DNA of 64,000 nt from Confluentibacter citreus. GTDB taxonomy: Bacteria > Bacteroidota > Bacteroidia > Flavobacteriales > Flavobacteriaceae. Below the pieces are notes generated by a model. The model had not been told where the DNA came from. It made no database searches and was given only the letters and a program-made list of their open reading frames with translations. Location: assembly GCF_002807055.1 (NCBI RefSeq), contig NZ_NIXN01000001.1, forward strand, positions 124,001 through 188,000, read 5' to 3'. Below, piece after piece: positions 41,756 to 50,115 of the stretch. Each line of letters opens with the position of its first letter. Within the stretch, counting starts at the first letter, position 1. The translations under genes and the position numbers were made by a program.

Positions 41756-43110
41756 TCTCCTATCTCTTTAAGCATTAAGTCCAAGCCCTTTCTTATAATA
41801 TCTTGATGTGGTTGTTTAGACACACAAATAAACTCTGTTAACGCAAAGTCTTCAGGAGCCACTTCATACATGCCTAAAGCTTCCATTTCATCTAAATCTT
41901 TATACATACATGCTTTTAAGATTTGCATAGGGTAAATATCCAAAGGAAACACTTCCTCGTAATTACCTGTAGTCACGAAAGCTCTATGTTCACCATTGGT
42001 ATTGGTATCTAACTCGTATTCTTTTTTAGGATTTAACCATGAAAACGTTAAGGCTCTTGAGGTTGAAACTTTATTAAAAACCGGTTTGGTCCAACCAAAC
42101 AATTCATAATCGTCACCTTCTGGAATTACGGTAATTACATTACTGTAATAATCTAAATAACCATCTGGCTTTATGTGTTTTCCGCTTAATACGTTTCCTG
42201 AAATGATTCTTACATTGGCATCTTGAGGAATCCCTTTATCATAGATAATGGTAGCAACTTCACAACCAAGTTTAGCAACAAAATATCTTGGTTTTTCTAT
42301 GGAAGACCCAACTAAAGCAACGATACGCTCTGCATTAAATTTACCTGTTAAAAGCAATTCGCCAATAATGACTAAATCTTGCGCATTAACGGTCCAAACG
42401 ACTTCACCTTTATTTACAGGATCAATTTTATTGATTAATGTCCCAACATTTCCTGATGGATGAGGTCCAGAAACTTTGTGCAAAGTAATTCCAGACAACC
42501 CAGCAAACGGTGAGGTTGAAGATTTTCCAATCGCCACATGTACCTTGCCTGATGTAAGTTTACCTAATGCAGTAACAGCTGCTTGTAGCTCTCTTTCTTT
42601 ACCTTTTAGGGTAAAATCTAAATCGGCTGCCAAGGGCGCTGTTGCATAACCAGAAATAAAGATGGCTTTTGGCGATTTGTTTGGGTTAGCAATCACATCG
42701 TAAGGACGTTGCTTAATAAATGCCCAACATCCAGATTCCAATAAACGCGCTTTTATAGCCTCTGCATTAGCTGTATCTGGATTAACACTACCATAATCTT
42801 TATAGGTTTGTGTTTTATCTGCTTGAATTTTTACAGATAATATTTTGCGTTTTTCACCACGATTAATTTCTATAACCTCTCCAGAAACGGGAGAAACAAA
42901 CTTGATGTTTTCATTGGATTTATCATAAAACACAGGGTCTCCTGCATTTATTATTGATCCAACTTTAGAAATTAATTTGGGGGTCAGTCCGTGGAAATCT
43001 TCAGGCCTTAAAGTATAAAAGTTGCTTAAAATTGCCTTTTCAAGGGTTTTTTCAGCTTCACCTTTAAGTTTAATGTCTAGACCTTTTTTAATGAGAATGT
43101 CTTTTGACAT
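41752..43110 (-). CDS. nqrA: Na+-translocating NADH:quinone reductase subunit A
   Basis: The 452-residue soluble cytoplasmic subunit begins MSKDILIKKGLDIKLKGEAEK and has VSPVSGEVIEINRGEKRKILSVKIQ, an RnfC-like barrel-sandwich hybrid domain. HKVSGPHPSGNVGTLINKIDPV and MQILKACMYKDLDEMEALG near the C-terminus are typical of the family. NqrA caps NqrB. I chose ATG 43110; an upstream in-frame TTG at 43149 lies against the -7 element. First gene of the operon. Confidence 0.97.
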   Translation of the reverse strand: MSKDILIKKGLDIKLKGEAEKTLEKAILSNFYTLRPEDFHGLTPKLISKVGSIINAGDPVFYDKSNENIKFVSPVSGEVIEINRGEKRKILSVKIQADKTQTYKDYGSVNPDTANAEAIKARLLESGCWAFIKQRPYDVIANPNKSPKAIFISGYATAPLAADLDFTLKGKERELQAAVTALGKLTSGKVHVAIGKSSTSPFAGLSGITLHKVSGPHPSGNVGTLINKIDPVNKGEVVWTVNAQDLVIIGELLLTGKFNAERIVALVGSSIEKPRYFVAKLGCEVATIIYDKGIPQDANVRIISGNVLSGKHIKPDGYLDYYSNVITVIPEGDDYELFGWTKPVFNKVSTSRALTFSWLNPKKEYELDTNTNGEHRAFVTTGNYEEVFPLDIYPMQILKACMYKDLDEMEALGMYEVAPEDFALTEFICVSKQPHQDIIRKGLDLMLKEIGE

Positions 43111-43146
43111 ATTTTTTTTATTGAAATTATTGTCTAAAAATCGGTG

Positions 43147-43154
43147 CAAATTTA
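43147..43154 (-). promoter_or_regulatory. Bacteroidota -7 promoter element of the nqr operon
   Basis: The minus strand reads TAAATTTG, 37 nt upstream of the nqrA ATG. Confidence 0.6.
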
Positions 43155-43215
43155 CAAATTAAAAAACCAGTTTTCATAATAAATTAACAGATTTTTGTAT
43201 AGAATGGCATATGCT

Positions 43216-43223
43216 TACTTTTG
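43216..43223 (+). promoter_or_regulatory. Bacteroidota -7 promoter element of the T9SS plug gene
   Basis: TACTTTTG matches TAnnTTTG, 40 nt before ATG 43263. An upstream in-frame TTG at 43221 is inside this element. Confidence 0.6.
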
Positions 43224-43262
43224 GGCATAAATTTTGTTTATATTTACAAAAACTGCTTTAAA

Positions 43263-44513
43263 ATGCCGCTTAAATATATTTTCTTATCTTACTTCACTTC
43301 CATGTTTGCTATGGCCTTTTGCCAGGTTCGCGAAGTCAATCCACCAGATTTTATAAAAACCATTTACTTTAAAGGAAATACCGCTGAAAGTCAATTGCCT
43401 GTTTTAAGACTTGGCGAGTATTTGGTTTTGGAATTTGATGCACTAAATGGCAATGAAGATGATTATTACTATAAAATTCAACATTATAATTATGATTGGA
43501 CGCCTTCGGTGTTAGTAAAAACAGAGTATATGGATGGTTTTGATAACCAACGCATCAGAAACTACGAAAACTCATTTAACACCTACCAAATTTATTCCCA
43601 TTATAAACTCACCATTCCCAATGAGCAAACCAAACGGTTAAAGATTTCGGGGAATTACATGATGCAAATATTTAATAATAATGATGAATTGGTTTTTTCA
43701 AGAAAGTTCATGATTTATGAAGATACTGCCACTGTTGGCGTTAGCCTTAAACGTTCTAGAGCCATTGAGTTTATAGAAGCCAAGCAACGCGTGGACATTG
43801 TTATTACTTCAAACAACTTACAACTTAACAACCCAAAGGAAAATGTTAATGTGGTTATTGTTCAAAACAATAATTTAAATACCGCCATTTCAAACTTAAA
43901 ACCGCAATATACCATTGGCAATCAGTTAATTTATAAATACGACCATGAAACCAGCTTTTGGGGCGGTAATGAATATTTGTATTTTGAAAATAAAGACGTC
44001 CGCGCCGCCAATACGGGCATTCAATATGTTGATTTAAAGGACTTGTACCATAATTATTTATTCACCAATTTTTCGAGGGCGAAAAGGCCCTATACATATA
44101 ATCCAGACATTAACGGGAATTATTTAATTACTAGCATAGATGCTACAAATCCGAGTATTGAAGCCGATTATGTATGGATGCATTTTTCATTGTTACCAGA
44201 CCCTTCGTTTAAAAACAAGGATATTTATGTATACGGCAATTATAACAATTATGCTTTAGAAGAAAGCAATAAAATGGTTTACGACGAACAGGACAACCTT
44301 TATAAAAATGAGATGTTGCTAAAACAAGGCTTTTACAATTATAAGTATATGGTTGTTAATAATGACAATACTTTAGATGAAGGCGCCGTTAGCGGCAATT
44401 TTTATCAAACCGAAAACAATTATAAAGTGCTTGTTTATTATAGGGATTTAGGTGCCCGATACGACAAAATCATTGGTTTGGGTGAAGGCAGTTCCATAAA
44501 TATCTCCAATTAA
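43263..44513 (+). CDS. Type IX secretion system plug protein (DUF5103)
   Basis: The 416-residue protein has a signal peptide (MPLKYIFLSYFTSMFAMAFCQ) and then the DUF5103 pattern: DFIKTIYFKGNTAESQLPVLRLGEYLVLEFDAL, YYYKIQHYNYDWTPS and KTEYMDGFDNQRIRNYENSFNTYQIYSHYKLTIPN in the N-terminal domain. A C-terminal Ig-like domain includes DPSFKNKDIYVYGNYNNYALEESNKMVYD and GFYNYKYMVVN. Members of this family bind the lateral opening of the SprA translocon and act as its periplasmic plug. Together with porT, this is the second T9SS component in the window. Confidence 0.85.
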   Translation: MPLKYIFLSYFTSMFAMAFCQVREVNPPDFIKTIYFKGNTAESQLPVLRLGEYLVLEFDALNGNEDDYYYKIQHYNYDWTPSVLVKTEYMDGFDNQRIRNYENSFNTYQIYSHYKLTIPNEQTKRLKISGNYMMQIFNNNDELVFSRKFMIYEDTATVGVSLKRSRAIEFIEAKQRVDIVITSNNLQLNNPKENVNVVIVQNNNLNTAISNLKPQYTIGNQLIYKYDHETSFWGGNEYLYFENKDVRAANTGIQYVDLKDLYHNYLFTNFSRAKRPYTYNPDINGNYLITSIDATNPSIEADYVWMHFSLLPDPSFKNKDIYVYGNYNNYALEESNKMVYDEQDNLYKNEMLLKQGFYNYKYMVVNNDNTLDEGAVSGNFYQTENNYKVLVYYRDLGARYDKIIGLGEGSSINISN

Positions 44514-44620
44514 AGTTAATTAATCGTTATAATTTATTTTAAACACGTTTAAAAATTCGGCTAACATATTAATATTTATTAATTTAGCAGCATTAAATAC
44601 AACTCTCAGTAGTATCAAAT

Positions 44621-45007
44621 ATGGTTCAACAAGTAACAAAAGGCATAAAAATTTCGGTGGAAACTACCTTCGAAGGCTCGTTTTATAAAAACTATAAAAT
44701 ACAGTACGCTTTTGGTTATACCGTAACTATTGAGAACCAAAGTAAGGATTCCGTGCAGCTTAACGCACGCCATTGGGAAATTCTGGATGCCCTAAACAAT
44801 GTAGAAATTGTGTCTGGCGAAGGTGTTATAGGCAAAAAACCGGTTTTAAAACCTGGCGAATCGCACACCTACACGTCTGGTTGTTTGCTAACCTCTCCTT
44901 TTGGTGCCATGTCTGGACATTACAGCATGATTAACTTTACTACTGCTAAAAACTTTAAAGTTAACATCCCTACATTTAAGTTAAGCGCTCCTTTTGCTAT
45001 AAACTAA
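44621..45007 (+). CDS. apaG: ApaG (CorD) family protein
   Basis: The 128-residue protein is a single FN3-like ApaG domain: YAFGYTVTIENQSKDSVQLNARHWEILDALNNVEIVSGEGVIGKKPVLKPGESHTYTSGC and PFGAMSGHYSMI. ApaG proteins are linked to Co2+/Mg2+ resistance in enteric bacteria, but the biochemical role remains unclear. It has no signal peptide and stands alone. A REP-like element begins 2 bp after its stop. Confidence 0.94.
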   Translation: MVQQVTKGIKISVETTFEGSFYKNYKIQYAFGYTVTIENQSKDSVQLNARHWEILDALNNVEIVSGEGVIGKKPVLKPGESHTYTSGCLLTSPFGAMSGHYSMINFTTAKNFKVNIPTFKLSAPFAIN

Positions 45008-45008
45008 C

Positions 45009-45042
45009 GTCATTGCGAGGAGTGAGCGACGAAGCAATCTGT
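45009..45042. repeat. REP-like intergenic element, copy 2
   Basis: GTCATTGCGAGGAGTG followed by AGCGACGAAGCAATCTG matches the left part of the element at 21342-21427. Such GTCATTGCGAGGAG...GAAGCAATC elements are a widespread dispersed family. Confidence 0.6.
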
Positions 45043-45110
45043 TAAATTTTATCGAAATTATATTGGGGCTGGCTTTCCTCCGCACAACCATGTAAATTTT
45101 AAAAAAGAGA

Positions 45111-45125
45111 AATAGAATTTCTATT
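45111..45125. promoter_or_regulatory. Palindrome upstream of the PIN gene pair
   Basis: AATAGAATTTCTATT has perfect 7-bp arms around one central base and lies 80 nt before the first gene of the pair. It could be an autoregulatory operator, as in toxin-antitoxin units. Confidence 0.35.
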
Positions 45126-45204
45126 ATGTAGAATTATTTGTGAGATAATAATTATATTTATCAGCATGTAATTATTGTGTGCAATTTGACGAACAAAAAA
45201 TAAT

Positions 45205-45474
45205 ATGAACTTAAAAGAATTATATCAAATAGCTAAAACTGAATTATCAGGACTTTCTTCACTTGACAATTCTGATTTTAGATTAGAGCAAGCTGAATAT
45301 AAAAAAGAAGAAGAAATTTGGGAAATAGTTGTTTCATATTTAGTCGAAAACACAAATAAATCCATTTCGCCTTTAGGAGCTTTAACATCTGGATTTAATT
45401 ATCATAGAATTTATAAGAAAGTAAAAATAGACAATGACAAAAGCGTTATTGGATTTTATATCTATGAAAAATAA
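45205..45474 (+). CDS. Small acidic partner protein of the PIN-domain gene
   Basis: The 89-residue protein (MNLKELYQIAKTELSGLSSLDNSDFRLEQAEY...) has no signal peptide, no DNA-binding helix-turn-helix and no known antitoxin motif that I can see. Its pattern is an N-terminal helix followed by beta strands (EIWEIVVSYLVEN, NYHRIYKKVKIDNDKSVIGFYIYEK). Its TAA stop overlaps the ATG of the PIN gene by one base, so translation is coupled. Position and size suggest an antitoxin or regulator, but the sequence alone does not show this. Confidence 0.75.
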   Translation: MNLKELYQIAKTELSGLSSLDNSDFRLEQAEYKKEEEIWEIVVSYLVENTNKSISPLGALTSGFNYHRIYKKVKIDNDKSVIGFYIYEK

Positions 45475-45932
45475 TGATTTTAATAGATTCTAACTCTCTT
45501 TTAGTTTTAATATTAGGATTAATGAATCCAACTTTGATAAATAAACACAGCAAAACGTCGATTTATGAAGAAGAGGATTTTCATTATTTAGTTTCTACTA
45601 TTAAAAGTATAGAATCAATTGTTGTTCTTCCAAACATCTGGACTGAAGTTGACAATTTACTTAATAAGTTTACAGGAAGTCAAAAAGAATTATATGTTCA
45701 AAGGATAATAGAGACAATTAAAAAAACTTCTGAAAAATATTTTGAATCCAAAATTGTTGAAAACAGCGATTCGTTTTATGACCTCGGACTTACTGATACG
45801 CTTATTTTGGAATGTGCCAAAAATTGCGAAATGCTTATAACTTCTGATTCTGCTCTATCTGACTATGCAAGAGCTTATGGTATTAACGTTTATGATATGA
45901 AAGAATTAAAAAATATAAGATTAAAACAATAA
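45474..45932 (+). CDS. PIN-domain ribonuclease-like protein
   Basis: The 152-residue protein keeps the four acidic positions of a PIN nuclease: D5 in MILIDSNSLL, E58 in VLPNIWTEVDNLLNKF, D108 in DLGLTDTLILECAKN and D125 in MLITSDSALSDYARA. PIN proteins of this size are usually metal-dependent RNases, many of them VapC toxins. The partner here does not look like VapB. AT content is high and a REP-like element precedes the pair, which fits an acquired unit. Toxicity is inferred, not shown. Confidence 0.8.
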   Translation: MILIDSNSLLVLILGLMNPTLINKHSKTSIYEEEDFHYLVSTIKSIESIVVLPNIWTEVDNLLNKFTGSQKELYVQRIIETIKKTSEKYFESKIVENSDSFYDLGLTDTLILECAKNCEMLITSDSALSDYARAYGINVYDMKELKNIRLKQ

Positions 45933-45964
45933 AAGCATTGCACAACAAAGAACTGAGCTAACAA

Positions 45965-46957
45965 TTAAACAACCCTCTCAAACCTAAAAACCACCCCATC
46001 CTGCTTCACATGAAAAAATTTACAGTTTGAATAATGTACAAACTCAAAAGGTTTATGGTAATTAAAGTTGTTGTTATCAATTTTATATTCGGCATCCACA
46101 TCTATGTTTCCATGCGGTGAAATGCGTCTAAATCTGTAATGTGAGTTATTTGTGGTTTCATGAAGCTCAAACCAAGCGCCCGCCGCAATGCCAGATAACC
46201 ATTGGGCGTTTTCATGTACACCAGCAACTGGTTTTGGCTGTAAAGTGCCTATAAAATTGGGTTGGTGGCTTTCAAGTTTATCTAAAAAACAACGCCTGTT
46301 TTCACTTTTTTGAGAGCCTGAATACTTAGAAATCACACCCGTTTGCGAAACTTCAAACGCATGTGCTTCCGTATTTGCCAACAACACGTTTCCAACCGTG
46401 CTGGGCGTAAACCAATTGGATATTTCAAGTTTCTTTTTGATTTTTAAATCCGTTACCGAAGCAATTAATGTATCGGTTACAAATCGGGCACAATTACAGG
46501 CATTTTTTATAAAGGCGGCATACCTAATAAAATGCTGTTCTTGCATGTGGGTGATGTGAGTTCTCGCTTTATGGTAATCTATGGCGTTACAAACGGAAGC
46601 TACTAATTTTCCATCGCCATGGGTTAATTTGGGGTGCGTTCCTAAAAACTCTAAAATCTCGTTCAAGTTTTCAATGTTTCCATCTTTTATTCGTGCCATC
46701 AACGGAAAATCCAATTCATTGTCGGTATCTTTTCCCCTCACTCTTCCATGAGGTTCGGAGGTGATGTATCTACCAAAATCATGGTATTCTAAAACGCACG
46801 TTTCTTTATTGATCAACACCAATGCAGCATGACCCGCCATTAAATAATTCTTTTTTCCAACGCCCAAAAATCGTAAATACGGCGAAAACCATTCTTTTGA
46901 AACCATGACAATAGTTTCGGGATATGCCAACGTTAAAATGATTCCTGTATTACTCAT
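45965..46957 (-). CDS. Conserved flavobacterial protein (DUF6695-like)
   Basis: The 330-residue protein begins MSNTGIILTLAYPETIVMVSKEWFSPYLRFLGVGKKNYLMAGHAALVLINK. It has AGHAALVLI and GKLVASVCNAIDYHKART and NACNCARFVTDTLIAS, a pattern of conserved His and Cys reminiscent of NlpC/P60-like or permuted papain-like folds, though I cannot assign catalytic residues with confidence. I recall the group as DUF6695. No signal peptide. It overlaps the NRDE gene upstream by 8 bp, so the two are co-transcribed and probably functionally linked. Confidence 0.7.
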   Translation of the reverse strand: MSNTGIILTLAYPETIVMVSKEWFSPYLRFLGVGKKNYLMAGHAALVLINKETCVLEYHDFGRYITSEPHGRVRGKDTDNELDFPLMARIKDGNIENLNEILEFLGTHPKLTHGDGKLVASVCNAIDYHKARTHITHMQEQHFIRYAAFIKNACNCARFVTDTLIASVTDLKIKKKLEISNWFTPSTVGNVLLANTEAHAFEVSQTGVISKYSGSQKSENRRCFLDKLESHQPNFIGTLQPKPVAGVHENAQWLSGIAAGAWFELHETTNNSHYRFRRISPHGNIDVDAEYKIDNNNFNYHKPFEFVHYSNCKFFHVKQDGVVFRFERVV

Positions 46958-47675
46958 TCACCGTTTGCGGAAGGTTAAAAACAGTATCCGTTACCGTTTT
47001 ATTTTGAAAATTTTCATAATGCATTTTCAGGGCATCGTTTGTTTTTTCAACTTGAGTAATACTAGTTGTTTTTACAAACCCACGGTTCATAATGACGCCA
47101 TAATCTTCATTGCCAGCCCCAGCAGTTTTATGAAATTGCAAAAGTGACTCAGATTTTAATTTGTTTTCAGATTTAAAGGTGTTAAACCATTGTAAACGCT
47201 CGTTCCGCATGGCTTCAGAATACAAGGTTGCAGACGACCAAATTTGAGGTTCTAGAGATAATTCTTTAGTATGCCTTTTTTCGCCATCCCAAACCAATTC
47301 AAAAAATCGAAGCGTATCATTCCAATCAGCCATAACCATCGTAAACGGTTCGATATTAGTAAGTTTATAGGTTTGGATAGTGGTTTCTAGGGTGTCAGAA
47401 ATCATAAAATCCTTAGCTACTATACCTCTACTTAACCTGTAACTGGGCTGCCTTTTATGAGATACAAAACCGCCGTTCAATAGACAAACCAATCTGTTTT
47501 TTTCGCTTATCCCAATCCACGTACCTCCAGATAGATCATCTTTCGGATATAACATCTTAACCCCTTCTACAGAATAGAAATGAGGTGGTGAAGACGTTCT
47601 ACTAGGGTCTTCATCTCTATTGGACGTTATCACAAAATCGTTTTTACCTTTCGGAATGATGGTAACTGTACACAT
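46950..47675 (-). CDS. NRDE-family protein (TANGO2-like)
   Basis: The 241-residue protein begins MCTVTIIPKGKNDFVITSNRDEDPSRTS, giving the Cys2 start and the NRDE motif (here SNRDEDPSR). It continues LSGGTWIGISEKNRLVCLLNGGF. These are the hallmarks of the NRDE/TANGO2 family, linked to haem or lipid handling in eukaryotes; Cys2 after Met removal suggests an Ntn-type fold. Bacterial function is not established. First gene of a two-gene operon with the DUF6695-like gene. Confidence 0.88.
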   Translation of the reverse strand: MCTVTIIPKGKNDFVITSNRDEDPSRTSSPPHFYSVEGVKMLYPKDDLSGGTWIGISEKNRLVCLLNGGFVSHKRQPSYRLSRGIVAKDFMISDTLETTIQTYKLTNIEPFTMVMADWNDTLRFFELVWDGEKRHTKELSLEPQIWSSATLYSEAMRNERLQWFNTFKSENKLKSESLLQFHKTAGAGNEDYGVIMNRGFVKTTSITQVEKTNDALKMHYENFQNKTVTDTVFNLPQTVNE

Positions 47676-47775
47676 AACCTATCTAGTCTTAAAATACCTA
47701 GCCAACTTACAAAAAATAAATAAATTTTAACTAGGTTTTAATAAGCTTCACCCCAAAAAGTCCTTAGATAATTCG

Positions 47776-47783
47776 TAAATTTG
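47776..47783 (+). promoter_or_regulatory. Bacteroidota -7 promoter element of pruA
   Basis: TAAATTTG matches TAnnTTTG, 43 nt before the pruA ATG. Confidence 0.6.
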
Positions 47784-47825
47784 TGGCTTATTCACTGAAA
47801 ATTCAATAACAAAAAATCGATTATC

Positions 47826-49454
47826 ATGGGAAAAGGCTTTTTTAATGTACCAATTGCTTATAACGAACCTGTAAAAACGTATGCTCCGGGAAGTCCTGAG
47901 CGCGATGCGGTTCTTAAAGCATATAAAGAGATGTTCAAAAGTAAAATTGATGTGCCTTTATACATTAACGGAAAACATGTAAGTACAGGAAATACCAAAA
48001 CCATGTCGCCGCCACACGACCATAAACATATTGTAGGCACCTACCATCTTGCTGAAAAATCGCATGTGGAAGCTGCTATTTCGACGGCTTTAGAAGCCAG
48101 AAAAACATGGTCGCAAATGCCCTGGGAACAACGTGCCGCCATCTTTTTAAAAGCAGCCGAATTAATTGCCGGACCTTACAGAGCAAAGATAAATGCTGCT
48201 ACCATGATAGCGCAATCTAAAACCATACATCAAGCTGAAATAGATGCCGCATGCGAATTTGTTGACTTCTTGCGTTATAATGTGCAATTCATGACAGACA
48301 TCTACGCTGAGCAACCTGAAAGTACCAGCGACGTTTGGAATCGATTGGAATATCGTCCGCTTGAAGGCTTTACTTATGCCGTAACCCCTTTTAATTTCAC
48401 GGCCATTGCGGGTAATTTACCATCGTGTATGGCATTAATGGGCAATGTGGTGGTTTGGAAACCAAGTGACAGCCAAATATATTCCGCCAAAGTGATTATG
48501 GACGTTTTTGAAGAAGCAGGTGTTCCTGCCGGCGTTATTAATGTGGTTTTCGGAGACCCTATAATGATAACAAATACCGTTTTATCCAGTCCAGATTTTT
48601 CTGGGTTGCACTTCACAGGATCCACATTTATTTTTAAAGAACTTTGGAAACAGATAGGAAATAATATTCACAACTATAAAACCTACCCAAGAATTGTTGG
48701 TGAAACGGGGGGTAAAGATTTTGTTATCGCGCATAAAAGCGCGAATGTAAAACAAGTCGTCACCGCTATTGTGCGTGGTGCTTTCGAATTTCAAGGTCAG
48801 AAATGCAGTGCTGCCTCAAGAGCCTATATACCTAAAAGTTTATGGACAGATGTAAAAAAACAGCTGATTGCAGATGTAAAATCTTTTAAAATGGGTTCAC
48901 CAGAAGATATGGGCAATTTTATTACGGCGGTGATTCATGAAGGATCTTTTGATAAGCTTGTGAAATATATTGAACAAGCTAAAAAAGATGCTGATGCAGA
49001 GATTATCATTGGTGGTAATTACGATAAAAGCAAAGGCTATTTTATTGAACCAACGGTTATTGTAACGACCAATCCGAAATACGAAACCATGCGCACCGAA
49101 CTTTTTGGGCCTGTGATTACCATCTATATTTATGAAGACGAGGCGTTTTCAGACACTTTAAAACTCGTTGATGAAACCAGTGAATATGCTTTAACCGGCG
49201 CTGTTTTAGCTACTGACAGATATGCCATTACCGAAGCAACAACAGCTTTACAGAATAGTGCGGGGAATTTTTATATTAATGATAAACCTACAGGTGCCGT
49301 TGTTGGTCAGCAACCATTTGGTGGTGCAAGAGCATCAGGAACGAACGACAAAGCGGGTAGTGCCCAAAACTTACTACGTTGGGTATCTCCACGATTGATT
49401 AAAGAGACTTTTATAACACCTACAGATTATAGATATCCGTTTTTGGGAGAATAG
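47826..49454 (+). CDS. pruA: L-glutamate gamma-semialdehyde dehydrogenase (P5C dehydrogenase)
   Basis: The 542-residue protein matches the mono-functional P5C dehydrogenases: SPPHDHKHIVGTYHLAEK, YRPLEGFTYAVTPFNFTAIAGNLPS, LHFTGSTFIFKELW, the catalytic-base Glu in RIVGETGGKDFVIA, the nucleophile Cys in RGAFEFQGQKCSAASR, and the C-terminal GQQPFGGARASGTNDKAG. It oxidises glutamate semialdehyde to glutamate with NAD+, the second step of proline degradation. It has its own promoter and terminator; no proline dehydrogenase gene is in the window. Confidence 0.96.
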   Translation: MGKGFFNVPIAYNEPVKTYAPGSPERDAVLKAYKEMFKSKIDVPLYINGKHVSTGNTKTMSPPHDHKHIVGTYHLAEKSHVEAAISTALEARKTWSQMPWEQRAAIFLKAAELIAGPYRAKINAATMIAQSKTIHQAEIDAACEFVDFLRYNVQFMTDIYAEQPESTSDVWNRLEYRPLEGFTYAVTPFNFTAIAGNLPSCMALMGNVVVWKPSDSQIYSAKVIMDVFEEAGVPAGVINVVFGDPIMITNTVLSSPDFSGLHFTGSTFIFKELWKQIGNNIHNYKTYPRIVGETGGKDFVIAHKSANVKQVVTAIVRGAFEFQGQKCSAASRAYIPKSLWTDVKKQLIADVKSFKMGSPEDMGNFITAVIHEGSFDKLVKYIEQAKKDADAEIIIGGNYDKSKGYFIEPTVIVTTNPKYETMRTELFGPVITIYIYEDEAFSDTLKLVDETSEYALTGAVLATDRYAITEATTALQNSAGNFYINDKPTGAVVGQQPFGGARASGTNDKAGSAQNLLRWVSPRLIKETFITPTDYRYPFLGE

Positions 49455-49469
49455 CATTTTTATTAAAAT

Positions 49470-49511
49470 TAAAAAGGCATGATTAAATATAAGTTGGTCA
49501 TGCTTTTTTAA
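49470..49511 (+). terminator. Rho-independent terminator of pruA
   Basis: AAAAAGGCATGA pairs with TCATGCTTTTTT (one unpaired base) across a 15-nt loop, in the gap between pruA and the convergent methyltransferase gene. Confidence 0.75.
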
Positions 49512-49525
49512 TCTAGAAAAACCTA

Positions 49526-50083
49526 TTACAGTTTTTCGTTGGTCTTTTTGCAGTAATAAATATATTCCGTAATTAGGTTTTTATGGGTTGTTAAAGTACA
49601 ATGATCAAATATTTTTTGGAATTTTTTGAAATTAAACTTGGTATACAATGCTTGGCTATAATAACAACCTTCCTCTAAAAGGTCGTAGGCATTTTGAATA
49701 ATGGACAATCCCTTTTCTTTACTAAAGAACGTAAATGGGATTGATGAAATAACAGAATCTATAGGTGTTTTAACATGTTTTTTTAGATTTTCGGCGCCAT
49801 CGTTGATAATTATTAGCCGCTCATCTTGAATGGTTTCCCTAACATGGTCGCAAAAATCCTTGTTCACTTCAAATGAATATAAGGTGGAAGAATCAGACAT
49901 GGTATTGAGTATCTCTCTGGTAATATTACCGTGCCCTGTACCAAATTCAACAATTATTTTATTGGGTTCTTTAGAAATATGTTTGCATATATTTACCTCT
50001 ACATATCTACTCGTTTCCGAAATAGCTCCAGTAACCATAAGGTTCTTTGCAAAAGCGAGGGATGTTTTAAATTTCTGATTCAT
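49526..50083 (-). CDS. Class I SAM methyltransferase, phospholipid-N-methyltransferase/KsgA-like
   Basis: The 185-residue protein has AFAKNLMVTGAISETSRYVEV, then IIVEFGTGHGNITREIL as the SAM-binding loop and SFEVNKDFCDHV, with IDSVISSIPFTFFSKEKG at the position of motif IV. This order and the leading 'G(A/V)xxxSS(R/K)' style segment match short methyltransferases related to PmtA (phosphatidylethanolamine N-methyltransferase) and to rRNA dimethyladenosine enzymes. No transmembrane helix. It is the last gene of the minus-strand exopolysaccharide cluster, 32 bp after the YaiO gene, so it may modify a lipid or the polymer; this is inferred. Confidence 0.75.
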   Translation of the reverse strand: MNQKFKTSLAFAKNLMVTGAISETSRYVEVNICKHISKEPNKIIVEFGTGHGNITREILNTMSDSSTLYSFEVNKDFCDHVRETIQDERLIIINDGAENLKKHVKTPIDSVISSIPFTFFSKEKGLSIIQNAYDLLEEGCYYSQALYTKFNFKKFQKIFDHCTLTTHKNLITEYIYYCKKTNEKL

Positions 50084-50115
50084 TTAGGGGATGTCTTTAC
50101 TTGACAAAGTTAAAG

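Noticed and set aside
43111-43149. TTG start extending NqrA by 13 residues
   Set aside because: It adjoins the minus-strand -7 element and the added residues are not NqrA-like; the family start MSKDILIKKG fits ATG 43110.
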